From positions 24,154,744-24,218,743 of the forward strand of contig JALJCS010000004.1 of NCBI GenBank assembly GCA_023055355.1: DNA of 64,000 nucleotides, read 5' to 3'. Positions 32,950 to 45,031 of the stretch are shown here, one piece after another; position 1 is the first letter of the stretch; every line of letters starts with the position of its first letter. This DNA is from Agelaius tricolor (Eukaryota; Chordata; Aves; Passeriformes; Icteridae). A model generated the notes under the pieces. It made no database searches. It was given only the letters and a program-made list of their open reading frames with translations, and was not told the DNA's origin. Made by a program: the position numbers and the translations under genes.

Positions 32950-33443
32950 ACACCCCTTCCTCCTTTTTCTCCCCAGCTCTGTACCCTGAGCACGTTGCCT
33001 TATGGTCAGGTTGTGATATCCCTTTGATCAGCTGGGTTCAGTGCTGTCCCCTCCCCACTCTTTGTGCACTCCCAGTTGCTGGTGCTGTGGGTGGAGGAGC
33101 AGAAGGTGGCTTGACTCTCTGTAAGCCTGCTTAGCAGTGACTAAAAAATAATTACTGAGAGGTTGGTGTGGCTTTGGAACAGATTGCCCAGAGAAGTTGT
33201 GGATGCCCCACCTCTGGTTAAGGCCAGGTTGGATAGGGGTTGGAGCACCCTGCTCTAGTGGAAGGTGTGCCTATCCATGGCAGGTAGGTTGGAACTAGAT
33301 GATCTTTAAATTCCCTTCCAACTCAGGCCATTCTATGGTTCTGTGATTTGTTTGCTATCAACGTCATTTTGGCCACAAATCCAAAACAGAACCAGACAAA
33401 CTACTATGAAGGAAGTGAACTTGTATCCCAGCCAAAACCAGTA
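32950..33443 (+). mobile_element. ERVL-type LTR copy 3, split by a CR1
   Basis: The left part (about 32950-33156) matches the LTR family from the CCCTGAGCACGTTGCCTTAT block through the AGCAGAAGGTGGCTTGACTC block to TTAGCAGTGACTAAA. The right part (33350-33443) resumes with TATCAACGTC, CACAAATCCAAAACAGA and ends CCAGCCAAAACCAGTA. The CR1 at 33157-33349 sits exactly between. The 5' end is lost or too diverged to place. Confidence 0.8.
33157..33349 (+). mobile_element. CR1 LINE 3' fragment nested in an LTR
   Basis: Classic CR1 3' sequence: GGAACAGATTGCCCAGAGAA, GTTGTGGATGCCCCACCTCT, TGGAACTAGATGATCTTTAA and terminal ATTCTATGGTTCTGTGATT octamer copies. 5'-truncated, about 190 bp. Confidence 0.92.
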
Positions 33444-34035
33444 CCCCAGCTCAGAACCAAGCTACTGTTAATAAACATAATTTTGGTCTGCTAAATCTGA
33501 ATTCAGGCATGTTTAGCTTAAAATGCTGTGCCTTAAACAGAGCAGTGATCAGATAGACACTGGTCTAGATGCTGTTGGTATTCTGAGCTTTCAGTTCATG
33601 GGAGGCTTGTCAGACAGGTTCAGTACCTGCTGTGGAGCACTTTCTCAATTGCCAGAGTATGAAGGGAGTAAAAATGCATAAGGCTAGTGATGTGAACCCA
33701 CAGAAACAATGTTGTCACCAATTTTGTTGACTTGCCCAGTCTAGCAGGTCCTAGGGGGCGGGTGGTGGGGGGAAAAGCACTTTGCTGTGCCAAATCAGAC
33801 AGGGACAAAGGGGTAAAGTCCTCTCAAAATTACTCATCTGAGGATGCCTAGATGATTTCAGCTGCTGCACTTTTTGCAAAGCTGGTTCTTTATTTTCCTC
33901 TCATGTGAGCAGGAACAGCCTAGGAAAAAGGTGGGCTTTTTTTGTGAATGCTGAATAGAACCCAGAAGAGACACTCTTTTCATTCCTAATAGCTTACTCT
34001 GGATTTTTTCGTCTCTGGTTTGCTTAGCCTGGTAA

Positions 34036-34135
34036 GTTGTTGTAATTATTATCATCACTATCATTATTGTTACTGCTACTACTACTACTTCTACTATACT
34101 AGTAAAAATAGTAATACAACTACTAATAAAAATTA
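34036..34135 (+). repeat. Imperfect trinucleotide repeat (TAT/CAT/TAC)n
   Basis: A run of TTATTATCATCACTATCATT, then CTACTACTACTACTTCTACT, then TACTAATAA units, about 100 bp, with many interruptions. Confidence 0.8.
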
Positions 34136-36954
34136 TCCATATTAGGTGTTTTTACTTGCCTGTTGCCATTCACCAGCACTTCTTCCATTTATAAGCTTCC
34201 TAACTTTCTGCCAACTTCAAATGAATAATTACTGTTGATGAATGGCTTAGTTTTTCCATGTTTCTGATTCACACAGCACTTTTTTAAAGTGCCTTCTCTT
34301 GAAGTAGGAATGTGGTACAGTGGGAATCTTGAGGAAGCACAAGAAGGTTTCTCAGAATCTTTAGTGACCTGAAGCTCAAAGATTGTGAAACAGAGTGGTG
34401 ACAACTCACCTAGGTAGACAGGTGTGATATGATGTGTTACAGTAGACACATATTAATAAATATATGTGCGTATGTATAGGTGCCTTAATTTATGAGCAAA
34501 GCCAGAGCTGAGAAAGATTATACTGCATTCCAGCTTTTCTGTTGCATTCAAGCTTTGAAAGATCTGCATCTGTTGTTCAGCTGCCTAATGGTGTGCTGGA
34601 TGTTAGGTTAGCTGTCCCAGGGATACAGCCATTTTTATGCCCAACAGAATAAATCTGTGAATTTCTTCAGGTACTCTGCAAAAATGCGGAGTCTGTGGTC
34701 CTTTTAGTTTTAACTTTATTTCAGTGATAACTCACTATCTGGTAACACAATATCTGACTGCTATTTGCCTTTTTTTTTTTTTTTCATTCTTAGTGTGAAT
34801 TGTAGGAAGATTTTGTAAATTCAAGGGGAGGAAAAACCTTTGGAGGGTCTGCCTGTTTTGGTTTCTTTTCACTTGCATACATCCAGATCTGAAGTCCATG
34901 AGGTGCCCAAATGGCTCCAGCACCTCCTCTTTTCCCGTGGGAGAAGCAGCATGGGGGCCACAAGTGCTCAGAGCTTCCCCCGTGGTAGGTGTCCTCCTGC
35001 CATGGAGGCCATAAGGAACCTGCCCATATACTGGCACCTGGTTTAACCAGCTTGATTGGTCATTCCACTAATCCTCGTGGTGTGCTTGGAGGAGCACATG
35101 TATGACAGCCTTTCAGAGTTATTGGTGAAGACTAATAGAGATGTGCAAGAGCTACACACCTAGGCAGCACAGAATCTGAAGAATATGAAAGCTAATACTT
35201 AAGGCAGCAGTTGTGAGAGAAAATCTTGATTTATGTTGTGCTGCTTTCACCTAGGATTTTGTTTTTGTAAATTACTGAGCTTGCTAGGTGCCTGGACATT
35301 GTCTTGATTAAAGAAACACAAATAAGGAAGTCAACACAAGTATCCCTGACAACTCCTGCTAGAAAAGAAAGAGGAGAAGAGAGCAAACAAGTCTAATTGC
35401 GTCATAAAAAAGGGGCAAACCTAAAAACATTTTAATGTGTTTAGAAAACTCCAGATTATTTAAACATCAATATTGATATGAATAGTGATATTAATAACTT
35501 GGAAATTCTGTGGGTCTCCAGTGAGGTTTTTTTTTACTATTTAGTAAGCTCTATCTAAGAAGCTGAACAAACTTTGCACATTTTTTTGAACATGCAGGTG
35601 TTATAGGGTGCTTATTCAGTGCCTCGGCTTGGGAAACACAAGTTTTTGAAAGTAGTGGTCATCAACTGCTGCAGTAATCAGCAGACAGATTCATCTGAGA
35701 GACATCTCTGTCAGCTGTTCCCAGATCACTCAAGAGTTAGAAACTGGGTGCTGATGGGAAATCAAAAATAAAAATTAGTCATTTGGAGATCCAGTTTGAG
35801 AAGATGAGATTTTTCTGAGTATATTAACAAGAAAAGTGAAAACCTGACTGGGTCTGTTTTTTGATAGCTTCTTCCTGTAGAGCCAGATCACCGTTTAAAA
35901 GTAAATACATGTTAAAAGGAATGTGTTTTTCCCTGTTCTTAAGAATTCTCACTCAAGACCATGCAGTGGCTCAGAAAGACAGAAGCCTAATTTACTCTGC
36001 TCATAGCTTATGGCAGCAAATGCCTTTCCCTCGCCAGGATTGGGCAATTTCTGCTTCCCAAGATGGCCTGCAGAGAGGCTGTTGTTTAGAGAGGGCATTT
36101 TATCTGAGCAGCTCTTTGCCAGGTTCACTCCTGCCTGGCCGTACACTGTCCTCCTGCTGCTGTCCCACAGCACACCCTTCCCCTCGAGCTCTCTGGCCTT
36201 CTGGAGTAGCCTTCTTCCTGTTCTTGCATTTCCAAGACTGTATGCAATAGGTTGTAACTATTTGCATAAGCAAAATGACAGCCTAGGGCCAGTACACTTA
36301 CACGCCTACATTCTCTGGCTGTTCTATTGACAATGCAATAGTCTATCCCAACTGCAGTGAAACATGGGAAAGACTGTTTTACCTATTACTGCAATGCTCC
36401 TGAAGGAGAAAACTGCTACTTGATAGAAACTAGTCCTGAACTGGTCTGGATGATACCCTGCTACCTAGTAAAAATATTATTGCAAGACTTATATATGAGG
36501 TTTTCTTACACACCTTCATTTGAGACATTACCCAGTATTGATAAAATTGGATTTAGCTCAGGAAATAGTTTTAATAAAAGTAACTGAGCTCCTGTAAGTT
36601 TGAAGTTTTGCTGAACTGTGTTTCTGCCTGGGACAAGCAGGTCATTATGAGGTGGGGAAATTGCAAGAAGTAACAAATCCATGGTAGCTACTGGCAACAG
36701 TGTTGAATTCAAACTGTTGGCTCAATTTCTACAGGTATATAAATCCCCCAGGAAAAGTCTGGTTGCAGGTTTTTCTGCCCTTCCCCAGTGAGACGTTTTT
36801 CAGTTTCAGAAGTCTCACATCTTGAAACTGGCTACATAGTTTTCCAGTTATTCTGTGTATTACCTTCATTTTTGCTTCCTTACCCTTTCTATTAAATGTC
36901 CTTTAATGTTTATTTTTTTGCTTCTCTTCTGGGGAGAGGAACATTTGTGGAAAT

Positions 36955-37017
36955 CCAAACCCACTGGCAGTATTCAGCCTGTGATCCCCAAACCCACTGG
37001 CAGTATTCAGCCTGTGA
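36955..37017 (+). repeat. Tandem duplication, 33-bp period
   Basis: CCAAACCCACTGGCAGTATT and the following CAGCCTGTGA occur twice, at 36955 and 36988, without change. Confidence 0.9.
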
Positions 37018-40000
37018 AGGCCTCAGTGTTTGATAAGCATTAGGTGTATTATTCTTATAAAATTATTATTCCTATTATTCCTAAAAAATCTTTGTGTGAT
37101 AAGTAGGTCTGTAGCTATTCTAGTGGCATAACAAATGGGATAGCACAGCTTAAGCCAAAACCTAAAAACGTGACTGTGTGAAAATATTACAAGATTTCCC
37201 CTTGCCTTGGACTCAGACACTGGAGGATGGATTCCTCTTCCTCTTGTCCTTAAGGTAGCATTTTAACAATGTGGGAGAAAAAGTCCAGGTAAAAAGTAAA
37301 AAGTCAAGGAGTAAAAACACTTGCAATTTTTGTCAGCAATATGCTTTACTGCATTTATGAGCAGCTGTAGCTGCCTTTGATGATCACCAGCATACCACCA
37401 TGTTCCATTGCTTACACTTCCAGTGAGCAAAAGTGAATTAGGTAACACAACACTGTGCTTAGCACCAGATTAAATGTAGTCTGAATAAACAAACACAGTG
37501 TATTTCAAATTGCCTACTAATCTGAAGACTTACTTTGACATTTTTTAAGAAGAGATTGCTTAACTGGAGCAGTGAACTCAGACTCTTTTAGCTCAAAGGT
37601 GAATCATATTGTTATTTTTATGTGTTCATCTAGTCCTACTGCAGTCCCCTAACAATTTAGTCATTCTTTTTATTAATAATCCTCTATTTCAAAGACAGGA
37701 GGAACCATCTCTTATTACTGTTAATAGAAAAGCTAACATCCCCTAAAGTGTTTTGCTAGCATTTCTACTACTGGTAGGTGGGGAGTACCTGTTAAGTAGT
37801 ACAAGTTAGTATGTGTATACTCATCTTGACAAAAAAAAAAAAACAATTTCAGAATGAGTCAATGCAACTGTGAGCAGCTGAAAACAACCTGCTAACCTCT
37901 CCCATGTCCTAAAATGTGAACACTTATATTGGTGACCAGAAGCTTTTCTATGAATGCTAGGATGAAGCTTTGCTTCGTGTATTAAGTTTACTACATCTGG
38001 AGTTCTGCTTCTTTCTTAATAACTAATTAAATTTAATTTCTAGCCACACTGGTCATAACTTCAATAGTGATGGAGTGGTCAGGACATGTAACCTTCAACA
38101 TCTTTTGAAGGTTAAATGTCTCTGCAGGGATTTTAGTGTATAATTTTTAGAAAATTACATATGTACTTGTAGAAAATTACATGTGCTGCATGTGTACTTT
38201 TGTTCTTTGCTGTAAATCAGGTAACCTCAGTAGTGTGAAAATAGAATTAAACGATCTGGGGTTTCTTGACATTCATAGATGATTTCTTTTCTAAGTACTA
38301 ACCAGTTTAAGAGGAAATGCAGAGAAGATGCCACATTGTGGCTAAGTATCCTTGCATTATAATGTACTCTAAATTTGTTTTTAACAGTGAGCAATGTTTT
38401 AAAAGGTGAGTGCATTGTCTTGGAGGTTGTGGCAGAAGGGTGAGCCCACTGACTGCTGCTGCTCACTAGCACAAAGGCAACCTCAGCTGGCTTACTTATC
38501 TCAGTACCTGCCTCCAGACATTCTCAGTATGCACACATTTTTTCCACACGTTAAGAGACTTCCTGTCTTCTGTTTGCTGTTTTGTTCATCAAATGTGGAA
38601 AGTAGTTCTTCAGGCTGGCAGATACAATTACCTTTTAAATCCTTTTTTATTCATTTGGTACTCTCACCAAATCAGTGTACAGTATTAATCACACACTAGC
38701 TAAAGCTTTTACTTCAGAACAGTAGTAACTACTACTAAATGAGAGAGTTCTGTTCTGTTGAGAGTGCCTGATACTAATTTGGCTGGGTATCAGTTTCACC
38801 CACTGCAGTCTCAAGCTGAGAATAAAAGCCTCTTTCACTCAGATGGTCTTATTTATTAGCCTCTTAAAAGTTTCCATGGGCATGTGCTCAGGACTTTTCA
38901 ACAGAACTGTTATTTTTCTCCAGTTTTACTCTTGTTCACATTCATTTAGACAGGAGGAAAGTCTGTGTCATTTTAGTCAGGCCTGTATAATTGCTTTGCT
39001 TTGAATCCTCGTTTCCAGATTGAAGTGAACAGAAGTGACTTTAGGATCATGTCATGGTTAGTTGAGACGCCCTTTACATCAGTGAATTCCCTTTGGATGG
39101 ATGAAGTGAGCTGTCTGGGCTGGAGTCTCAGACTTGGGAGAGCCAAGGTATGTACAAATGTTAAACATATTTAAAAGGAGAGTTACAAAAACTGATCTAC
39201 TCCATGAAAACAGATGAAAAATAATGAGAATTCACTCAATGTGATAAGCATTTCTTGAGGGCTGCCCATGCTAATCCAGGCAGCTTGCTTTAAAGTCAGT
39301 GGTTGTTTTGAATCCTGTGGGGATTGGACATGGAGAACTCGTATTCCAAACCAAAACCAGAGCAGAAAGTTGGGTGTTGTTTCTTGCATCCAAACAGTAC
39401 TGGCTATTAGGTTGGCTCTCCTGTTTCCTTGGGGGGCTCACAATCACAGCATGTGGCAGATGTTTGTGATGCTGTGCCCTGAACAGCCTAGCATGACAGG
39501 ATGCTGCATGTAAGTACAGACAGGTGGGATGCCAAAATTATTAAGAAGGGTACAATTGCTACCCATCTTTACCATGACTAATCCCTTACAGGGGAAGTAG
39601 TGCATAGTAGACATGTATTTTTCCTCCAGACAGTTACAGTTCATTGAGAATACACCTGACAAAAATAATGGGCAGCCTATGGCTTAAACCTAGAAGTAAA
39701 ATCTAGGTATCCAGGAAAGCTTCTGCAGAAACATAGGTGGAATTTTTAAAAAATCTAGGAAAGAAAAGTTTCACATTTAGGTACAAAAACTTCAGAAAGC
39801 CCAGTGTGTCAGTGAGCAAATGAGAACTGGGATGGTTTATGACACATCCCCCTTCTTGAAGGGCACCATGACTGCCTCTTGTTTACTAAAGTTGTGACAG
39901 AAATAGTTGCTGTTTGCTATAAACAAGTGTATTTAAAACCACTACTGTAGTATATTATGTTGTGCACAAATAATGTTAAAGCCCATTTGCAGCTTGCTGG

Positions 40001-40040
40001 ATTCTGATTATAAGCTTACTTAAATAGCATTTTATTTCAC

Positions 40041-40310
40041 ATTTAGGTTCAGTTTCATTCCTCTCTGGGCGCCCTTGCTGCTGCTCCAATCCTCAGCTCT
40101 GCTGTTGTCCATGATTTCCTTCTTGTTGCTGGCATCACCAGTGCTACTGCCCTTGTCTGGTGTTGTGTTGCTGCCCCTGCTGAGAATGGAGGGGGAAGAG
40201 ATGTGGCAATGGCAGCAGCTGTGGAGGCAGTGGCCGTGGAAGTGCTGGGATGAGCCTCAGAGCAAGCAGATTTGTGCCATGGCCCTGTAGCTTTCTGGAC
40301 AGCTGGAGAG
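40041..40310. other. GC-rich block of unknown origin
   Basis: About 270 bp clearly richer in G+C and in CTG/CAG-like words than its surroundings, followed at once by a CR1 end. It carries a 71-codon leucine-rich open frame that I do not recognise. It may be an older repeat. Confidence 0.4.
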
Positions 40311-40333
40311 GGTTAGATAATCAGGGGTCATTT

Positions 40334-40382
40334 CACAGAATCCTTTCACTTGGAAAAGACTTCCAGGATTATGACCAGTTTG
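40334..40382 (-). mobile_element. Short CR1 3' end fragment
   Basis: CACAGAATCCTTTCACTTGG followed by AAAAGACTTCCAGGATTATG resembles the reverse complement of a CR1 3' end. Only about 50 bp, so moderate confidence. Confidence 0.55.
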
Positions 40383-41556
40383 ATGGTTTTGTGATTATTG
40401 AGTGAAGGTGGGAGGTGTTTTTGTGTACAGAAAAGGAACTAGCTTGTAATGAGGACAATAAAGTAACTTACAGTGACTTAAAATTTAACACCTGGCTAAA
40501 TCTAAATATTCTGTTGGTTTTTCTGCAGTCAGCTTGTTTAGCAGCATTCAGAAACACTGACTGAAGCCCGTGAAGTTACTAAGGAGTGAAATGATCTGTT
40601 ACAGATGGCTAGCACTGAGATTATCATTAAAAGAATTTCATTGCTTGTAGAAATATGTATCTGAAAAAAAACTGTCCTGGAAAGACAGAGTGCTCTGTAA
40701 AAAATTAGATCCACAAAATATTTAAGAAGATATACACATTTCTATAGCATTTCCCCACAGCTTAAAAAGTGAATTATGAATGTTGATTAATAAATGTAAA
40801 AAGCTACTACATCCCTTTTAAAGCTAAAAGGGTGTTAAAGAAAATAGAGTGACCCTTCCGGCTCTCATGGAACATCTGTGGATCTGGAATTTCCTGATAA
40901 CTCTTGGTTTGTAACTTACCAAACAGGTCTTCTTTCTTTTTCATAACCCTATCTGTCATGAAAATTAGTCTAAACTTTAAACATTTTTTTAATATGAATT
41001 AATTTTTTTTTCTGACCTCTACTCTCCTATGAGCCTTAAACAAACATGCCTTATGGTTTGTGGACTGAACTAATAACCAAATGTTCAGCCAAGAAAAACA
41101 ATTATTTTTCAGCTTTCATTAACAAGGTTAAATGCAGGACAGGTCCTTTTCTGCATATGGGGAAACCAGAACTGTAGTTGTTCATCAGGAAGTATAACAG
41201 GAATTGCTGCTACAGAGGTAGGTTCCATTTACAATGAAACCACAATGAAAGAAAAAAAAACCACAATGAAAAGAAAAATAGCATGGGATTGATTTCAATA
41301 GAGACAGATCTGGGATAAATCTTGTAAAGTGCTATATACAAGTCAGATGCTTCATGGAAAACTTGATGGGAAGTGAACAACATTTTGCAATATAAAGCTC
41401 TTTTTGACCACTGCTTTATCAAGATCTTTTTCATATGATAAAGAAATTGTCCTGATCTACTGATGACGATATTCCAGATGCAAATTCATGGAAAAACTAA
41501 AAACAAAGCAAGAATTATTCATCTCAGATTTGTCTCAATTCACAAATGTCCACATC
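40383..41556. other. Intergenic sequence
   Basis: AT-rich; apart from an 8-bp hairpin near 40813-40832 (CCCTTTTA, AAGC, TAAAAGGG) I see nothing. Confidence 0.6.
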
Positions 41557-41830
41557 TCATAGAATCACAGAATAGTTTGGGTTATAAGGGACCTTAAAGA
41601 TGATGATACTTCCTACCCACAGGGACACTAGACCAGGTTGCTCAGTGTATCCAAACTGTCCTTGAGCACTTTCAGGGGTGGGGCATCCACAGCTTCTCTG
41701 GGCAACTGGTTCTGTGCCTCACCACCCTCATAGTGATGAATTTTTTCCTAATATCTGAACCATATCTACCCTCTTTTAGTTTAAAGCCATTACATGACCT
41801 TTCTTCATGGTTGCCCTTGAGGTTTTTTTT
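41557..41830 (-). mobile_element. CR1 LINE 3' fragment
   Basis: Starts TCATAGAATCACAGAATAGT (reverse complement of the CR1 3' octamer tail) and runs through GACCAGGTTGCTCAGTGTAT, GGGGCATCCACAGCTTCTCT, GGGCAACTGGTTCTGTGCCT and TTTTTTCCTAATATCTGAAC. This is the standard CR1 3' UTR and last part of its second open frame, antisense. The 5' break lies somewhere before the LTR at 41932. Confidence 0.92.
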
Positions 41831-41931
41831 AAATTTACTTAATTCTTTAATATTAATACTTCTTTTCTGCCATGTTAAGTTCTGTCTTCTCTTGAGTTTT
41901 TTTCTTTTGCTGTGAGAGTAATATTCATGGT

Positions 41932-42479
41932 TTAACCCCAGGCAACAGCCAAGCTCCACACAGCAGGACTGGGGAGAGAATCAGAAGAGTAAAAGTGAGA
42001 CAACTCATGTGTTGAGATACAAAGAGTTTAGCAGGGAAAGCAAAAGTCACACACACAGGTAAGGCAAAACAGTTCATTCAGCCCTACTCATGGGCAGGCG
42101 GGTATTCAGCCATCCCCAGGAGATGGGACTTAGAAGGACAAACACCATCAGTCCCAACATACCCCTGTTCCACCTTCCTTCCCCCCCTTTATACCCTGAA
42201 CATGATGCCATATCATCTGAAATATGCCTTTGGGCAGTTTGGGCCACCTGTCCTGGCTGTGTCTCCTCCCAGCCTGCCAGGCACCCCCAGCTTCCTCAGC
42301 TTCCTTCCCTCAGCTTGGAGCACAAAAAGCAGAAAAGGCCTTGGCTGTGTGTAAACCCTGCTCAGCAATGACAGAAACATCTCTGTATTATCAACCCCGT
42401 GTTCAGCACAAATCCAAAACACAGCCCTATATCAGCTGCTGGGAAGAAAATTAACTCTACTCCAGCCAAAACCAGCACA
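41932..42479 (+). mobile_element. Solo LTR, avian ERVL-type family, copy 2
   Basis: About 548 bp from TATTCATGGTTTAACCCCAG to CCAGCCAAAACCAGCACA. It aligns over its length with copy 1 (CAGCCATCCCCAGGAGA, CATGATGCCATATCATCTGA, AGCAGAAAAGGCCTTGGCTG). A GTAA duplication flanks it (41928-41931 and 42480-42483), as expected for a complete solo LTR. The TATA region reads CACAAAAAGC here, so the promoter looks damaged. Confidence 0.88.
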
Positions 42480-44710
42480 GTAATTCTTTCAGTTTATGAA
42501 TGGCACAAAGCTTGATGAAGACAAAGTACTGCTACCCAGATGGAGTTAGTCAAGTTATTGATCTTATTCCCTGTAGAAAACATCTGCAGGTGTTCTTCTT
42601 TACCCTGGATTTATAAATAGGATTGGGATTATTTTATATACCTGCACAGGAGAGGGGATGAGTCCCTATTCTGTTCAGCCTGTTGCTGTGAGTGTTAGAG
42701 TGCTAGAGTGCAAGTAGTTGAGCCTCGAAGGACTTTGAATAAATCATCAGTCATCATAACAAATTACAAGTGGGTAATATACATGACACAAATTATAGCC
42801 ATCAAACTTCCCAAAGGTATTGCAACTGCTGACAGGATTTTCCATCATTTATTACCAGATGGGAGAGAAAGGGAGCTGGGAATAAGCAAATACTCAACTA
42901 TGTGAAGAATGAAATTGAGCTACATAGTGTTCTCTGAGGCTGCTAGTATGGAAAGACAAAGGAAGATGAAAAGCTTAAAACCAGTTAAAGCAAGTGAAGT
43001 TAAAATTATCTGTAACATCTAGGCTAGCCTAAGGTCCTCTTTTGCACCACACTACAGCCAACTAATGTGACTTTTGAAGCCAAAAATACATTACAGGTGG
43101 CCTCAACAGTCCAGATGAGGTGACAGATGAGATGGTGTCCGAGACCAGTTTGCTCCAGACAGCTTTTTCCTGTGTCCAGAACAAGGCTATTAAACAGATG
43201 AAGACTGTTTATAAACAGTCTGATAAACAGTCTGTCAGATAAACAGACTGAAGAAATGTGAAAGGAAAACATGTTTGAACTAGAAGATATTTACTGATTC
43301 AAAGTAAGATATGTGAAAAGGGCTTAGCATGTTTGTGGGTTTGAGATTGTATTTCCTCTGAGGACTGTCAGTTTAGCCTTGGATTAGAGCCGCTAAATGA
43401 TGCACATAGGTAAAGCAAGATCCATTCAGATACCTTGTTGTTAGATGATCCCTTACCTGCCATCTGTTTGTTTCTACAACCTGGCCTCAAAAGTACTACC
43501 CGCTACTCAGTTGCTACCCAAAACTAGCTGATTTTGAGCTGTTCAGTACTTATCTGTTGCTTGAGTAAGGATCCAGATACAGGTGAGACAAGTAAATCCC
43601 TATGGATAGGGCTAAAGGAGATTTTCATTTGCATCACAGCTTGGCTTCCTTAATATTCAAGCTTGAATGTCTGCTCTGTGAGCACATATTCACCTACAAA
43701 TGTCCTTTTCAGGCTTTGAGCATTCAAATTCGTATGTCCTCTTCCCTGGAAAGTGTATGGGGGAAACTTCTGTCAGTCTTGTATGTGAAATCAAATGTTG
43801 CATGTGAAATAAAAAACAGTACAGTGGGCACTGGGGAAAGGTTATTTCTTCTTCCTGTTACTTTGTTCTATTGGGGATTTCTTAACCAGTAGCGTGACCA
43901 TCTCTGGCATTTGAAAAATTACACATTGTACTGTGCATGAAACCTCTCTTTGTTGCCTAGGCATTGTGCCTGTTCTTTAATTTGTGTATGTGTTGCGCAG
44001 GTTTGTGTCTAACTAGACATAAAGATTGCTGTGCAGGTCTATGCTGAATGAAGGCATAAGACTATATTAACTACTTTAAGTATGTGGTGAAAATAATTTA
44101 TTATTATATTTTTAAATGCCAATTTTTAAGTTTTATAAAAGTCGGACATTGCAAAAAGTGCACATGTCCACATGTGATGCTACATGATGCTGGAAGAATT
44201 AGGATAAAGATAAAATAGAGGAACTTGAGAAAATTTTAGTGGTGAAAGAATAGTGAGATGAGGGCACCTGGTTCCTGTTAGCTAAAAGGCTTCTGTTTGA
44301 AAATTTTCTGGTGAATAAGATAGATCTTATTTAGCTCTGTTGAAGTCAGTCAGTCATCCTTTCTAAAGAAATGTTCAGTGGGTTTTAACATATCTTTACT
44401 TGTGGTTACAAGAATAGACAACTCTGCAATCCTTGTGGCAATGCTGTTAAAGATTAGCAGCCTAGCAGGGAAAAGCACTCTGATATACAAATTAAAATAT
44501 GTTTGGTTGTTTGGCTTGCCACAAATAGATGGCTGTAACCCATTTCTACTCTCAACCTTTTCCATTTCTGTTGAATAAAAAGTATTTTAACACTTAAACT
44601 AATTGTTAAGATATCTAGAACTCTCTGATTTCTAAATCTGACAAGGTATGTGCATTTTTGAGGGGAGATAAATCAATCTTAACTATCACACCAAGAGTAA
44701 CTCAGCATTA
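42480..44710. other. Intergenic sequence
   Basis: AT-rich, with a palindromic cluster at 43203-43250. No gene or clear repeat otherwise. Confidence 0.6.
43203..43250. repeat. Palindrome and AAACAGTCTG repeats
   Basis: GACTGTTTATAAACAGTC (43203-43220) is a perfect 18-bp palindrome. It is followed by a second ATAAACAGTCTG and then by ATAAACAGACTG, which forms a further inverted pair. Confidence 0.85.
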
Positions 44711-45031
44711 ATGCAGAAAAAATACGAAGCACATGGTTCCCCAGCCTGGGGCACTCCTGCCTTGTTTGAGTCCTTCATAGGAGGTCCCCTGTTCACTCTC
44801 CCCTCTGGCTGCCCCTGGGGACAAGGCCACTGTGTGTTTCTCCAGTGCTCCCTGTGCCTGGGACTGGCCACCATCAAACTGTGGAGTGTGTGCAGCCCCA
44901 GGAGAGCATTGTGCTGGGAAGTGTCGCCTCACCCAATGCTAGAGGCTGAATCTGCAGAGCTGGCAGTAGCAGGAAGACAAGGGCAGTGTTGCCCATCTCC
45001 ACCACTGTCCCTCAGTCCTGCTTTGCTATGA
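44711..45031. other. GC-rich block of unknown origin
   Basis: About 320 bp, rich in CTG, CCC and TGGGG words, open on both strands (106 codons on +, 74 on -) because stops are rare in GC-rich DNA. I recognise no protein in any frame. It may be an ancient repeat. Confidence 0.35.

Larger units (their letters stand above)
33444..40040. other. Intergenic sequence
   Basis: 6.6 kb. It contains a trinucleotide-rich tract (34036-34135), a 33-bp duplication (36955-37017), poly(A) near 37831-37843 and a candidate open exon at 39019-39147. GC-richer patches at about 34850-35040 and 36010-36230 carry only short open frames. No gene is supported. Confidence 0.6.
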
